Shown here: positions 46,605 through 59,600 of the stretch, piece by piece | Layout: every line of letters begins with the position of its first letter | How positions within the stretch are numbered: position 1 is the first letter of the stretch | DNA from: Leuctra nigra | Lineage: Eukaryota; Arthropoda; Insecta; Plecoptera; Leuctridae | Assembly (NCBI GenBank): GCA_934045905.1 | Contig: OW203762.1 | Coordinates: forward strand, 18,322,345-18,386,344 | Length of the DNA stretch: 64,000 nt | Reading direction: 5' to 3' | Position numbers and translations under genes: made by a program | Notes under the pieces: generated by a model | What the model saw: the letters and a program-made list of their open reading frames with translations, nothing else | Databases searched by the model: none | Told to the model about the DNA's origin: nothing

Positions 46605-47342
46605 TGGGGTTGTTCACTGCCATTTGCTCTCACTCGCAGCGCTAGCGGCATTGGAGGTGTCTCTCTCTGATTGGTTGGTTTCTGAATCCAAGATCTATGA
46701 ATCAAACTCCCGCCAAGATTTAAAAACCTTCCATTCCGCTAGATGCATTTTGATTGGCTCTCTCCCGGACGATTAGAACAGCAGCGCCATCTACAATAGT
46801 TTTGCATGAACAACCCCATTAAAACGAATTTATAAAATGATTTTGTGTATGGGACGTTCCACCGAGACGAAAGAACGCCGGTTCATCGCAATAATTTTCA
46901 AAATTTTCGACTTGGTCAATCAAAAATTAGTATCAGTTTGGTATCAATTGTACAACATTGGAAATAGAAAGTGAATACAATTTGAAACTTACTTCAAAGT
47001 TCAATCTGTCTCCCCAATAGCCCGTATTTCGCAAGAGGTATGAATGTCAAATCCAAAGGCAATCCACAACTTCCTTTGTTTTGATTATAACAAGAACAAC
47101 ACTAGTTTTCATGATTCCGTCACATTTACACTTTATTTATATTAAAAACAGAACACAATACACTATTATGTTCTGGAAACACCATATGACAGTTCTGCTT
47201 TGTTTACATCGGCGCCATCTTGGACATCGCCTGGTAGATGTCAGTCCGCTGAACATTCAGTCAACGACCGTCATGTAGGAGGCAGTGAAATCGGAACGCA
47301 GCGCGACAATGAGTGGATGAGACGGTCGTCATACCCGCGGAC
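46605..47342. other. Gene-free stretch
   Basis: Nothing but short chance frames. CGGCGCCATCTTGGACATCG near 47,210 resembles a YY1-type site but has no gene beside it. Confidence 0.35.
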
Positions 47343-48200
47343 CAGAGTTGGGTAGTAACTTAACGAAAGTAACTAGTTACTGGTAACTAGTTACTTTTAA
47401 AGTAACTTTTGGGGTAACTAGTTACTTTTCATCCTCAGTAACTTTGTGAGTAACTAAGTTACAATTTTACAGGAACTTGTAACTTAATTTTCGTTACTTT
47501 AAAAGTTACTTTTAGGTGAAATAATTTGACAAAAATATAATATTTTCACAGTCTACAAACTCCCTATCTATCACTTGAGAGAAAATCTAAAACCCAGACA
47601 ACAAATCACAGGAAATGAAATGTGTGTCCTTCCTTCCCATTGATCTCCTTCCTTCCACATGTCATTAGCAGGTAGTTGGGCTGGGGGATGATTGCAGGTG
47701 CAGCAGCAATTTTTTCCGAGAATCATACCAATCCAAAGTGAAAACAAGTATGACGTCATTCATTACTAGCCAATAAGGGTCGTTTTCACATAAAATGTAC
47801 CTATACCCAATCAGATGCAGTCTTTCACAAATCAAAGCGATTGTCACATGGATGGACCATTTAAAGAAGTGAAGAGAACGAGGTGCATGCAATAAATTTA
47901 CCAGTTACCGCGAGTGCAATTTAAATTCATTTTTTTGATTGTGAGCATCGATGACTGTGAGTAAATACAAATCATAAAATTGCTTTGCTCGCCTATTAGA
48001 CGAACAAGTTAAACCCTCGGCGGAGTTCAATCACGTTTGTTTTTTGTCGAAAAAATATCCGAAAAGTAACTTTAAAGTAACTTAAAAGTAACTCAGTTAC
48101 TTTTCAAATCAAGTAACTTACCAAGTAACTTAGTTCCTTTTGAGATCAGGTAACTTACAGAGTAACTAGTTCCTTTTTACAAGTAACTTACCCAACTCTG
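47343..48200. mobile_element. Non-autonomous hAT transposon, 858 bp
   Basis: CAGAGTTGGGTAGTAACTTA at the left is inverted as GTAACTTACCCAACTCTG at the right. An exact 8-bp duplication, CCGCGGAC, flanks the element (47,335-47,342 and 48,201-48,208), diagnostic of the hAT superfamily. The subterminal regions are packed with GTAACT and AGTTAC hexamers in both orientations, as expected for transposase-binding arrays. There is no transposase frame. Confidence 0.92.
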
Positions 48201-48880
48201 CCGCGGACACCCGCGCGAAGTTGTCATACGGAGAATTTAGCATTGACGATCGACGAAATGGATACTACTCTTCCAGATAACATCAGACTTCGAGCGGCAA
48301 TTTTGAAATTTCGAATAATATTATAAATACCATAAATTTAAGCTACGGAAGCAGAGTGAACTTGTTTATATTGATAACCGATCACCAGAATTTCAAAGTA
48401 AGTGATAGTTTCTACTTTTTCGGCTCTTTTGGCAAGGACCTCTGTTTTTGTTTGTTTGTTGTTTTGTTTGTTTGTTTGTTTGTTTTCCTGTTGATGTCGG
48501 TATTCACGTCATTCCGTTTCTCCTATCGAGCTTATATTGTGCACACATTTGCACACATATTTTACCAACTCGGCGACTTGCCGACTGAAAATGTTTCGAA
48601 ATCCGTTGATTCGTTCAAATAAAATATCTTCTGATTGGTTTATCCAATCAATTTTAATTTTTGCAGTGTCATTAAGATTAACATTTTATCAAATTTTATA
48701 AGGTTTCGACCAAATCCTTTCATTGGTTCAATTTTGTAAAAATTGTCTATAATTTACACATTCAATATGAATGTGTATAATATAGAATTTGGAACCTTGC
48801 GTGTTTAGTAGGAGATGTTCCCGTTTCGGTGCTCGCTCATCAACGAGCGAGCAAGCATTTTCCTACAGTCAAATTAACCC
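48201..48880. other. Gene-free stretch
   Basis: A TTTG microsatellite lies at about 48,446-48,484. A diverged end of the TAGGAAAACGCT repeat (inverted) is near 48,825-48,876. No gene. Confidence 0.35.
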
Positions 48881-51166
48881 CATAAAAAACACTTCGTGTA
48901 AAAATACCAGCCAAGTCTCTTCAACTAAAACAAAATATGAAATCTAAAAATTCTGCACTGAAAAGTAGTGATATCAAAAAATTAGCCAAGTCAAAACTTT
49001 ATTTGAAAATCAAAAAATACTTGGCGCATCGTGTACTTAAATAGCTTGGAAGTATAAGCCAATTATAAATTATACATGAAATATACATATACATAGTATA
49101 CCTATAATGCCCTAAAAAAAACGATGCGCCAAGTATTTTTTGATTTTCAAATAAAGTTTTGACTTGGCTAATTTTTTGATATCACTACTTTTTTGACTTG
49201 GCTAATTTTTTGATATCACTACTTTTCAGTGCAGAATTTTTAGATTTCATATTTTTTTTTAGTTGAAGAGACTTGGCTGGTATTTTTACACGAAGTGTTT
49301 TTTATGGGGATATCACTCCTTTTTTTAGTTTATTTTAACAACTTGTGACACATATGAAATGAACAATTACTAAATTCTTTTAAAAAATCATCACCCTTTA
49401 CAATTTCGTTACCACTAATGAATAGCAGCGTATGGTCCTAAATAATTGCTTTAAATGATCTTTCACGAAGAATAGCAAAGGTTTCATTCCAATCAGTCAA
49501 CCCAGTTCCGTGATATGGAAACACTTCGGTTTTCAAAATGGCTGCTGAACTTTCTGCAATGCCACATAGAATTTCTTTCTATAAATGATGTGTATCATTT
49601 TAAGCTTTCTGAATATGTATTTATTGTATAGGAGGGAATTATAATAATTTATACATTTGAATGACGTCATTTCCGGTCTCATAAATAGGAAAATTCTATT
49701 TGTACTGTTCATATTCCATAGAGATGGCCATCCGAATCGTTTGGCGCTAGTTTCATACCGATTTGTCTACCAGTTTTTGAGATATGACGTTACTTCCGGT
49801 TTAAAAATGGCGGCTGAAATCTCTGACCCCTTGAAGTATATTTGAAACATGATTATAATTTTATAAGCTGTCTCAAATAGTATATTTATTGCATCAAAAT
49901 AAAAATTTGTCAGATTATTAAAATGTGTGACTTCATTTCCGGTTTAGGTATGAGAAACTGCAAATATTATTGATGATAATACATAAAGTTGACCGTCTAA
50001 ATTGTTTTGCGCTGGTTTCGTTGAAATCTATTTAGCCGTTATTGAGATATGATGTCACTTCCGGTTTCAAAATGGCGGCTTCCGGTTGGTTTTATAACAA
50101 GTCACATGAGACGTCAAAAGTACATACGTTAAATAAATATCAAAATAATCGGATCAATCTTTGTTGCCAAAAAGCCAATCGATGTATTTCAAATTTTATT
50201 ACGTCATTTCCGGTTTCTTTAACATAATGTTTAGTCTTTTGCTACTTATCATGCATATAGATGACCGTCTGGATCGTTTGGCGCAATTTTCGTTTTCGTG
50301 TGCCCAACGGCTGGTGTGTCGGATACCTCGGTTCTCGTTAGATCACCGAGGTTAAGCAACATTGAGCGCAGTAAGCGATTGGATGGGTGACCATTCAACT
50401 CTGCCTTGCCCGGTTGCTGCCGTTGGGCCAGAGGGACTGGGGTGTTTGGGGGTTAGTGTGACGACCTCCCTCCACCTGTTATCAGTCTCTCGACGGCGCG
50501 GGTTGTGGAGGCTCGTGCTGTGAATGTTACACCGTCCTTCGGAAGGGACGTTAAGCCGTTGGTCCCCTTGGTATCTTTCGTCAGGAGTAGGCTACATGCC
50601 GGTACCGGGTTTCCTCTCCTCCCTTCTCTATATTACATTCTCACTAGTGGAGCCTGGCTCTGTTGAGAATATAGACTTAATAATAAAAAAAAAAAAAATC
50701 GGTCCAGCCGTTGACGAGATATGACGTCACTTCCGGTTTCAAAATGGCGGCAAAAAACCAGTTATAGCAAAAGGCACCTCAGACGCCAAAAGTGCATATG
50801 TGGTAAAAATTTTAAATCTATCGGTTCAGCCGTTTATGCTGTGGCCTGTTTACCATATTTTAGCTCCACCCTACTACTACTACTGAGATTATTATGAAAA
50901 CCGCCCTAAAACACTGTTTTCACGGCCCTCTAGCGCGCAAAGGGCGTAACCTATTGTTCCCAAATTTGGTATATGTTGTAGGGTGGGCCATAGCTCGAAA
51001 TTAAGATATATCGCAACAATGTGAGATTTTCCAATTTTAAGATCCAGTAGGCCGAAAATGCCACTTTGATGCTTACAGTAAAAGTGGGTTTGCTCCAGCC
51101 TTTTTAAATGAGTGTGTGCGCGCGCCGTACGACTTGGCTGGCGTGGAGCGACCGCTCCACTAGATT
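48881..51166 (+). mobile_element. 1.86-kb interspersed repeat beginning with a long hairpin (copy 2), with a SINE inside
   Basis: Same order and ends as the copy at 3687-5545. The opening hairpin arms (about 48,881-49,030 and 49,121-49,306) are kept. The right arm has a direct 35-bp duplication near 49,171-49,226. The later CTACTACTA run and the GAAAACCGCCCTAAAACACT block are also present. It is longer only because of the 5S-type SINE at about 50,300-50,698. Confidence 0.75.
50300..50698 (+). mobile_element. 5S-rRNA-derived SINE (SINE3 type)
   Basis: The head resembles 5S rRNA from its start (GCCCAACGGCTGGTG) through GGTTCTCGTTAGATCACCGA, GGTTAAGCAAC and GATTGGATGGGTGACCA. These cover the internal pol III promoter (box A, intermediate element, box C). 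The body has CGTCCTTCGGAAGGGACGTT and AAGCCGTTGGTCCC and ends in a 14-A tail. The homologous position in the repeat at about 5,060 lacks it, so this is a filled site with a known empty counterpart. The 5S part is too diverged to be a working rRNA gene. Confidence 0.85.
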
Positions 51167-51700
51167 GCACATTGCAGTAGGTATCTGAGTGGTGCTTTCC
51201 ACGGCCAAGGGCCCCTGGCATTTTCCGGTCCAGCCACCTGGTAGTTGTACGCCACTAAGTGAAACAATAACGCAATTTTAAAAGCTTTGTTTAAAAAAAA
51301 AATTACATATTATCCAATTTTTTTTCATAGTTTTACTTATAATTTGAATTCCGAATTCCCTTAAAAAATAATTTGTTGAGTTTGAGGATAATCTATGATT
51401 AATTTTGAAGACAATTAAAAAAAAAGTAGGTAGTGCTGTAAAAACATAGATTTTAAAAAGTAGGAGATTTTTTCAACCAGTCTAAATCAAACTGATCAAA
51501 TTATATTACACGAAATATGGTTTTAGTACATACATGAGTTTGCATGAGCATTATCTACATTATATATTTCTTTATTCACATTTATTAAACTACTTTTTAA
51601 ATGTTAGATATTGAAATTAAAATTGAAATTTATATTTACCAACAACTTGTTGAAATATTCCCGCCTTTTTAAATAAAGGCCAATGCAGTGCCATCTATCG
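51167..51700. other. AT-rich spacer upstream of RpS2
   Basis: No element or gene recognised. Confidence 0.45.
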
Positions 51701-51800
51701 TGAAAGTGAAGAATCATTGATCAACACTTTGCCGGAAAAGCAGCCATTTTACAAACTCACTTCCGTTTCGTTGTTGAAGCATTCAAGAATATTACCACGT
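51701..51800 (+). promoter_or_regulatory. RpS2: RpS2 promoter region and non-coding first exon with a TOP-like start
   Basis: CTCACTTCCGTTTCG offers a pyrimidine-rich start; C at 51,760 followed by TTCC would be a 5' TOP start as in ribosomal protein mRNAs. CAGCCATTTT, a YY1-type element in reverse, lies just upstream. There is no TATA box. The exon ends ATTACCACGT with GTAAGT at 51,801, and the next exon opens three bases before the ATG. Confidence 0.6.
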
Positions 51801-52311
51801 GTAAGTTGTCCTGTTTTATTCATTAATTACTTAAATTAAACACACATTTATCATCATTGCAGTTTGAACGTTGCTTTACATGTTTCTCCTTCCATTCAGA
51901 CTATTTAAAATGTCACTCTGTTCCATTATTATGGAGAATTTGTACGAAAACTCCGCACACGCTAGATTCCCCTGCCGCTTCCATTATCGATCACTCTCGG
52001 AGTTCTTTTATAATTGTCTATGTATTAGTAGGTGTTAACCTACCTACCCCTACTAGTTAACAGGCTAAACATTTGCTGATTTTGTCAAGGCCTATTATAA
52101 TAGCTTTAGTAGGTATGAATTTTAAGGCTCTAAGAACTGTGCACTATGGGCCACGTTTTCATTCTACCGAGCTCCTAGGTAGGAACCTCCATTAGGTAGG
52201 TAGTTACTCGAGACATTAGCTAGTTTGCCCAGTGAATTATTGTACAAATAATTGTGGCTCTTTATTACCTACTTGAGCCCTGTGAATCATGTTCGATGTT
52301 GTTTGCCGCAG
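51801..52311 (+). other. RpS2: RpS2 intron 1 (5' UTR intron)
   Basis: Bounded by GTAAGT and TTTGCCGCAG. Its second half is dense in TAGGTA and TACCTA motifs. No snoRNA boxes that I trust. Confidence 0.6.
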
Positions 52312-52314
52312 AAC

Positions 52315-54884
<2,570 letters not shown>

Positions 54885-54904
54885 GCTTGCCGTGTAGCAA
54901 CCTG

Positions 54905-54910
54905 AATAAA
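54905..54910 (+). terminator. RpS2: RpS2 poly(A) signal
   Basis: AATAAA 21 bases after the stop, giving the very short 3' UTR usual for ribosomal protein genes. Confidence 0.8.
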
Positions 54911-55116
54911 AGCATTTCTTGAATTCTAATGCAGATGTTTTCACTTGTAGTTTGTCACCCTGTACATTCCCGACCCAACAGATCTCGTCAATTAAATACT
55001 TGGTCGTTGACATTCTATTGTCATCAAAATGCAGATAAAATCAAGTAAAAGAGAAATAAGATTTTGTGAGCATATTTTGGCTCCATTTGCTGCTCTGTGC
55101 ATAGATCAGTGGCAAG

Positions 55117-55963
55117 TAGAGGTGTGCGAGTACTCGAAATTTCGAGTTCGAGTCGAGTTTGGGGGGTGAATCGAGTCAATAAGAGTTAAACTCAACTTTT
55201 TCGAGTTTTCAAAACAAAACAAAAAAATTTTTTTTTTTTTTTTTGAAGACAATATCTATCCTGCCTACATCCTTAACAGACCCCTACCTACTTCTTCCAT
55301 CAATAATCCACTCCTCAACTCACAAGAACACATGAATTTCTGTTAAAATGTCACACAATGAAATAATGATGAAGCATTGTTGGATGAAATTGTTGAGATT
55401 TGGGAAATATGATATTCCTGCTGATAAGTGACATAACTCGTCTAAGTGCTTCTGACAATACTTCTAGGAATGCAAAAACTCAGAATTTTGGCCTAAGGAA
55501 TTTCTAGGGTCTTTGGCCTTTACATTCTATGTAGTGCCTAGTACCTAGTAGTACCTATTTCTAGTTGCAGATTGCATGGATTTTTTCCCCCAAAATACAG
55601 TAGCTGTTAAAGCTTAGATCTTTACTTGTCATTCCAAGCTACAAATTTCTAGTAGCAGCACTTCAAACCCCAGTAGTATGAGAATCAAAATTATTTACCT
55701 ATACAGTATACACATCTTATCTTATTATAAGAAATTACATGAATTAGCAGCCCTACAATGTATAGAATATAGATGATGTATGATTAATTAATGTAAATAT
55801 TTCTATTCATTTTGTGATGGTTGAATAATAATTTTATGACCTAATAGTACATAGGTGAACATTTGCTGAACATGACTCGAACTCGACTCGAAAAACTCGA
55901 TTCATCTCACTGACTCGACTCGAACTCGACTCGACCTTAAAATATCAAACTCGCACAGCCCTA
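55117..55963. mobile_element. Non-autonomous hAT transposon, 847 bp
   Basis: TAGAGGTGTGCGAG at the left and the inverted CTCGCACAGCCCTA at the right are flanked by an exact 8-bp duplication GTGGCAAG (55,109-55,116 and 55,964-55,971). Subterminal ACTCGA and TCGAGT repeats cluster at both ends. There is no transposase frame. It occupies the spacer between the two convergent genes. Confidence 0.92.
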
Positions 55964-55971
55964 GTGGCAAG

Positions 55972-56658
55972 CAATTAATGCATGTGCAGGACTGATGGTC
56001 ATTTGAGTTTCTAGAAGCATTCTATTCCATTGGTAGAGCCTTTCAAAATAAGAATCCACCAGCTTTTTTTTTAGTACCTAAACAAGTTACGAAAGGTTTT
56101 TTTACTCTCCCCTTGTTGCACTTTTATAGACGACCTCTATATACTTCCAACTAATAATGATTATGAATGAACTGATGCTGTTCTTCGTTGGTATTTATTC
56201 TAATTTAAAAATAATTGCTAATGTGAAAACAAAGACGAGGAATTCGATCTAAAACAGGGAGTAGAAAAAAGCTATTTCTGTAATTCAAGTTTTTATAGAA
56301 CTAGACATTTTCTGAAATGTTGCTATTTCTGTTGGAAGTATTATTATTAATTACATACACTTTGGAATGGATGTTGGCAGTGATTAGAATTTAAATAATT
56401 AATCCAAATTTCTACACAGTTTATAATAATATTATAGTACAAGGTACCTACTCACATCTTTTGTAAACCACTTGCAAGTTGCAAATGCCATGCCATTTTA
56501 AAAAGATACATATTGATTGATGCATATAGAAGGTTCAAGGTAATGTACAAGTACCTATACAATTTTAACTAGAATGTTACGCTTTGAAAATGTCCTTTTG
56601 TTTGTAGACATTGGAAACTATATACTTTGTGGCTATATGAACAATAGTTAGGCAGCAA
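55972..56658. other. Probable 3' UTR of the NACHT-ankyrin gene and spacer
   Basis: On the minus strand an AATAAA is present at plus 56,194-56,199, about 460 bases after the stop. No element or other gene is seen. Confidence 0.5.
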
Positions 56659-59600
56659 TTATTTATCCTTCGTGATGTGCGAGGAATTATGAAGTCGTGC
56701 CGCTTTCAAAAGTTCCACAACCGCCTGATGTCCGCCCTCTTCGGCCAGCGACATGGCAGTGTCCCCATCAGGATCTCGCTCGTCCAACATCTCCTTCACG
56801 CAATCCCGCGTCACTCCTGCGAGCAGCACCTCCACCACCGACTTGTGTCCGTTCATCGCAGCTGCTGTCAGCGGAGTCAACCCGGAGCTGTCTTTCAGAT
56901 TGATATCGCCTCCAGACTGGATCAGCATCTCCGTGATCCTGTTGTGCCCCTTCTCCGCGGCGTAGATGAGAGCAGTCTTCCCGTCGGGAACTCGACACGT
57001 ATTGACGTAGTCGGCCTTCGCTGTGTCGTCGGAGAAGGATTCGAGAAGTTTCGCGACGACGATCCTATGTCGCCAGCGGGTCGCTCTCATGAGGGGCGTT
57101 CGGCCAAAGCGGTCAGGGACGGTGACGTCACCTCCTGCAGCGACTAGGAGTTCGATGATCGAGTAGTGTCCTTTACGTGCGGCTAGTAACAGAGCTGTGT
57201 CACCTTCCTTGTTGGCTGCGTTCACGTAACTCGACCGTGCTGCAGAGGAAGTGAAAGAGGAGAGCAGCAACTCCACGATGGACTTGAGACCGTGAGAGCA
57301 TGCTCGTAGCAACACCGTGAAACCTTCGTTGTCGTTCGCTAAAATGTCTCCGCCATGTTCGATGAGGGTCTCGATGATGTCATTATGAGCACTCTCTGCT
57401 GCAAGGAGAATTGCGTTACGTCCTGTATCTTTATCACGTATATTTACGTAATTAGCTTTTTCGTGACTGCAAGTCCAGGAAACTAGCAACAATTGGACAA
57501 TTTTCAGATGCCCGTGAAATGATGCTACCATCAACGGTGTCCACCCAGACAAGTCTTGGCGGTGAACGTCACCTCCTGAGTTGATAAATAGATGTACAAT
57601 CTCGTAATGTCCTTTCTTCGCAGAGTAATGCATTGCAGTATTCATTTCATTGTCAGTTGTGTTGATATAGCTTATTTTGTCCTCGAAGTCCTCGAGAAAG
57701 TCCAGCAAACTCACCACTGCAGACTTGTGTCCGTGTGAAGCATTCGCCATCAGAGGAGTCACTCCGCAGTTGTCTTGTATCTTGAGATCACCGCCAGAAC
57801 TGAGGAGAAGTTTGATGATTTCGTTGTCTCCTTGCCGGGAAGCTGATAACAAAGCTGTGCATCCGTTGTTGTTCCTCATCTTCACGTACAACTCCCTGGC
57901 ACTGTTGTCACTGAAACTTTGAAGGAGGCTTCGAACAACTGGAAGATGATTCCGGAAGCTTGCCAACATTAGCGGCGTATTACCCATGTTGTCCGGTAGA
58001 GCTAAATTACCACCAGACCTGATTAGCAGCTGAACAATCTCAGAATTACCATTCCTTGCTGCTAGATGGAGGGCAGATCTTTGGTATTTACGTTCGCAAA
58101 CATCAATGTACTTCACTGCTTCACGTTCATCAAGAGAAGCTAGCAACAGCCTTGCAATAACCTGGTGATCTTTCTTGGCTGCCTCCATTAAAGGTGTGAG
58201 ACCAGCATTATCCTGGATTTTATTTTCAGCTCCTACTTGCAAAAGGATCTCAACAATTTTGTCGTGTCCCGCCCCTGACGCCATTTGTAATGCTGAGCGA
58301 CCATCATTGTCTACTTTGTTGACAATTTTTCTCCTCGCATTCAGATCGGAGACAGATGCTGTTATTAACTTCACAATAGCTTTTTTGCCAAAGAAGGACG
58401 CCCTCATTAACGGTGTATATCCTTTATTGTCATTTGTCACGATGTTTCCTCCAGCATCGATCAATAGTTGAAAGATTTCTCGATTGCCTTTTTCCGTTGC
58501 CCAGAATATGGCAGATCTTTCCAACTCATTATCACAAACGTTTACGTATTCGGATTTCTCTTCGTCGGCTACGTTGTCCAGGAGTAACTGTACAACGTCT
58601 TTGTGCCCGTTTTTTGTTGCTCGAATCAGAGGAGTGAGACCATTGAGGTCTTTCGTTGTGATGGAAGCTCCGGACTCTATTAGAATACGAACGATCTCAA
58701 AATGACCACGTTTTGAAGCGGAATTCATAGCAGAATGCCCGTTGTTGATTCTGTTCACATATTCTGTCATTTCCGTGGCGTCACTGAACCTGCTCAGAAG
58801 CTGTGAAATGATCGCCTTGTTTCCGACGAAGGATGCTTGCATGAAAATGTTGTAACCTTTCCCATCAGTCTGACTGAAATCTCCTCCAGCATTGATCAAC
58901 AGATTGACGATCTCGGTGTTACCTTGACGAATTGCCCGGTGGAGAGCAGTGCTGCCTTCGGCATCAAATGTATTGACGTATTCTTCTCTGGCTTTGTCGT
59001 TGGGTAACGTGTCCAGCAGGACTTTTGCCACAGCGAAGTGGCCGAGGATGCAGGCCGAGATCAGAGGTGTCTGCGCTCTGAGGTCTCCTATTGTTACATC
59101 AGCCCCGGCTCTGAGTAGAAGTTCGACTATTTCAAGACCTGATTTGCGAGACGCAAGATGTAAAGCAGTGAGACCTTCGTTGTCACGTTTGTTGATGTAC
59201 TCCTTCCTGTTCGACTCATATGTGAAACAGTCGAGAAACAATTGAACAAGAAGTGTGTGACCTGTCTCAGATGATTTCATGAGGGGTGTTTGCCCCTTCT
59301 TGTCGGGAGTGATAACATCGCCACCAGAGTTGATCAGCACATCTGTGACCTCAAGGAAGCCGTTCTGCGCTGCGAGGTAAACAGCAGAGTCCCCGCGGTT
59401 GTCCTTGATGTTCACATAGACAGTTTTCTCTGTGATTGTACGGAAACAGCCAAGCAAGATCTCAACTGATCTTTTCCGTCCGTTTAAAGCAGCTTCGATC
59501 AAAGGCGTTCGTCCGGATTTCTCTCGTAGGTTTACATCTGCTCCTGACTTTACGAGGAGGAGAACGATGTCATCTCTTCCTTTCCTCGCAGCCAAATGCA

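Noticed and set aside
50302..50400. Functional 5S rRNA gene
   Set aside because: Only parts of 5S are matched; it continues into a SINE body with a poly-A tail and sits inside another repeat.
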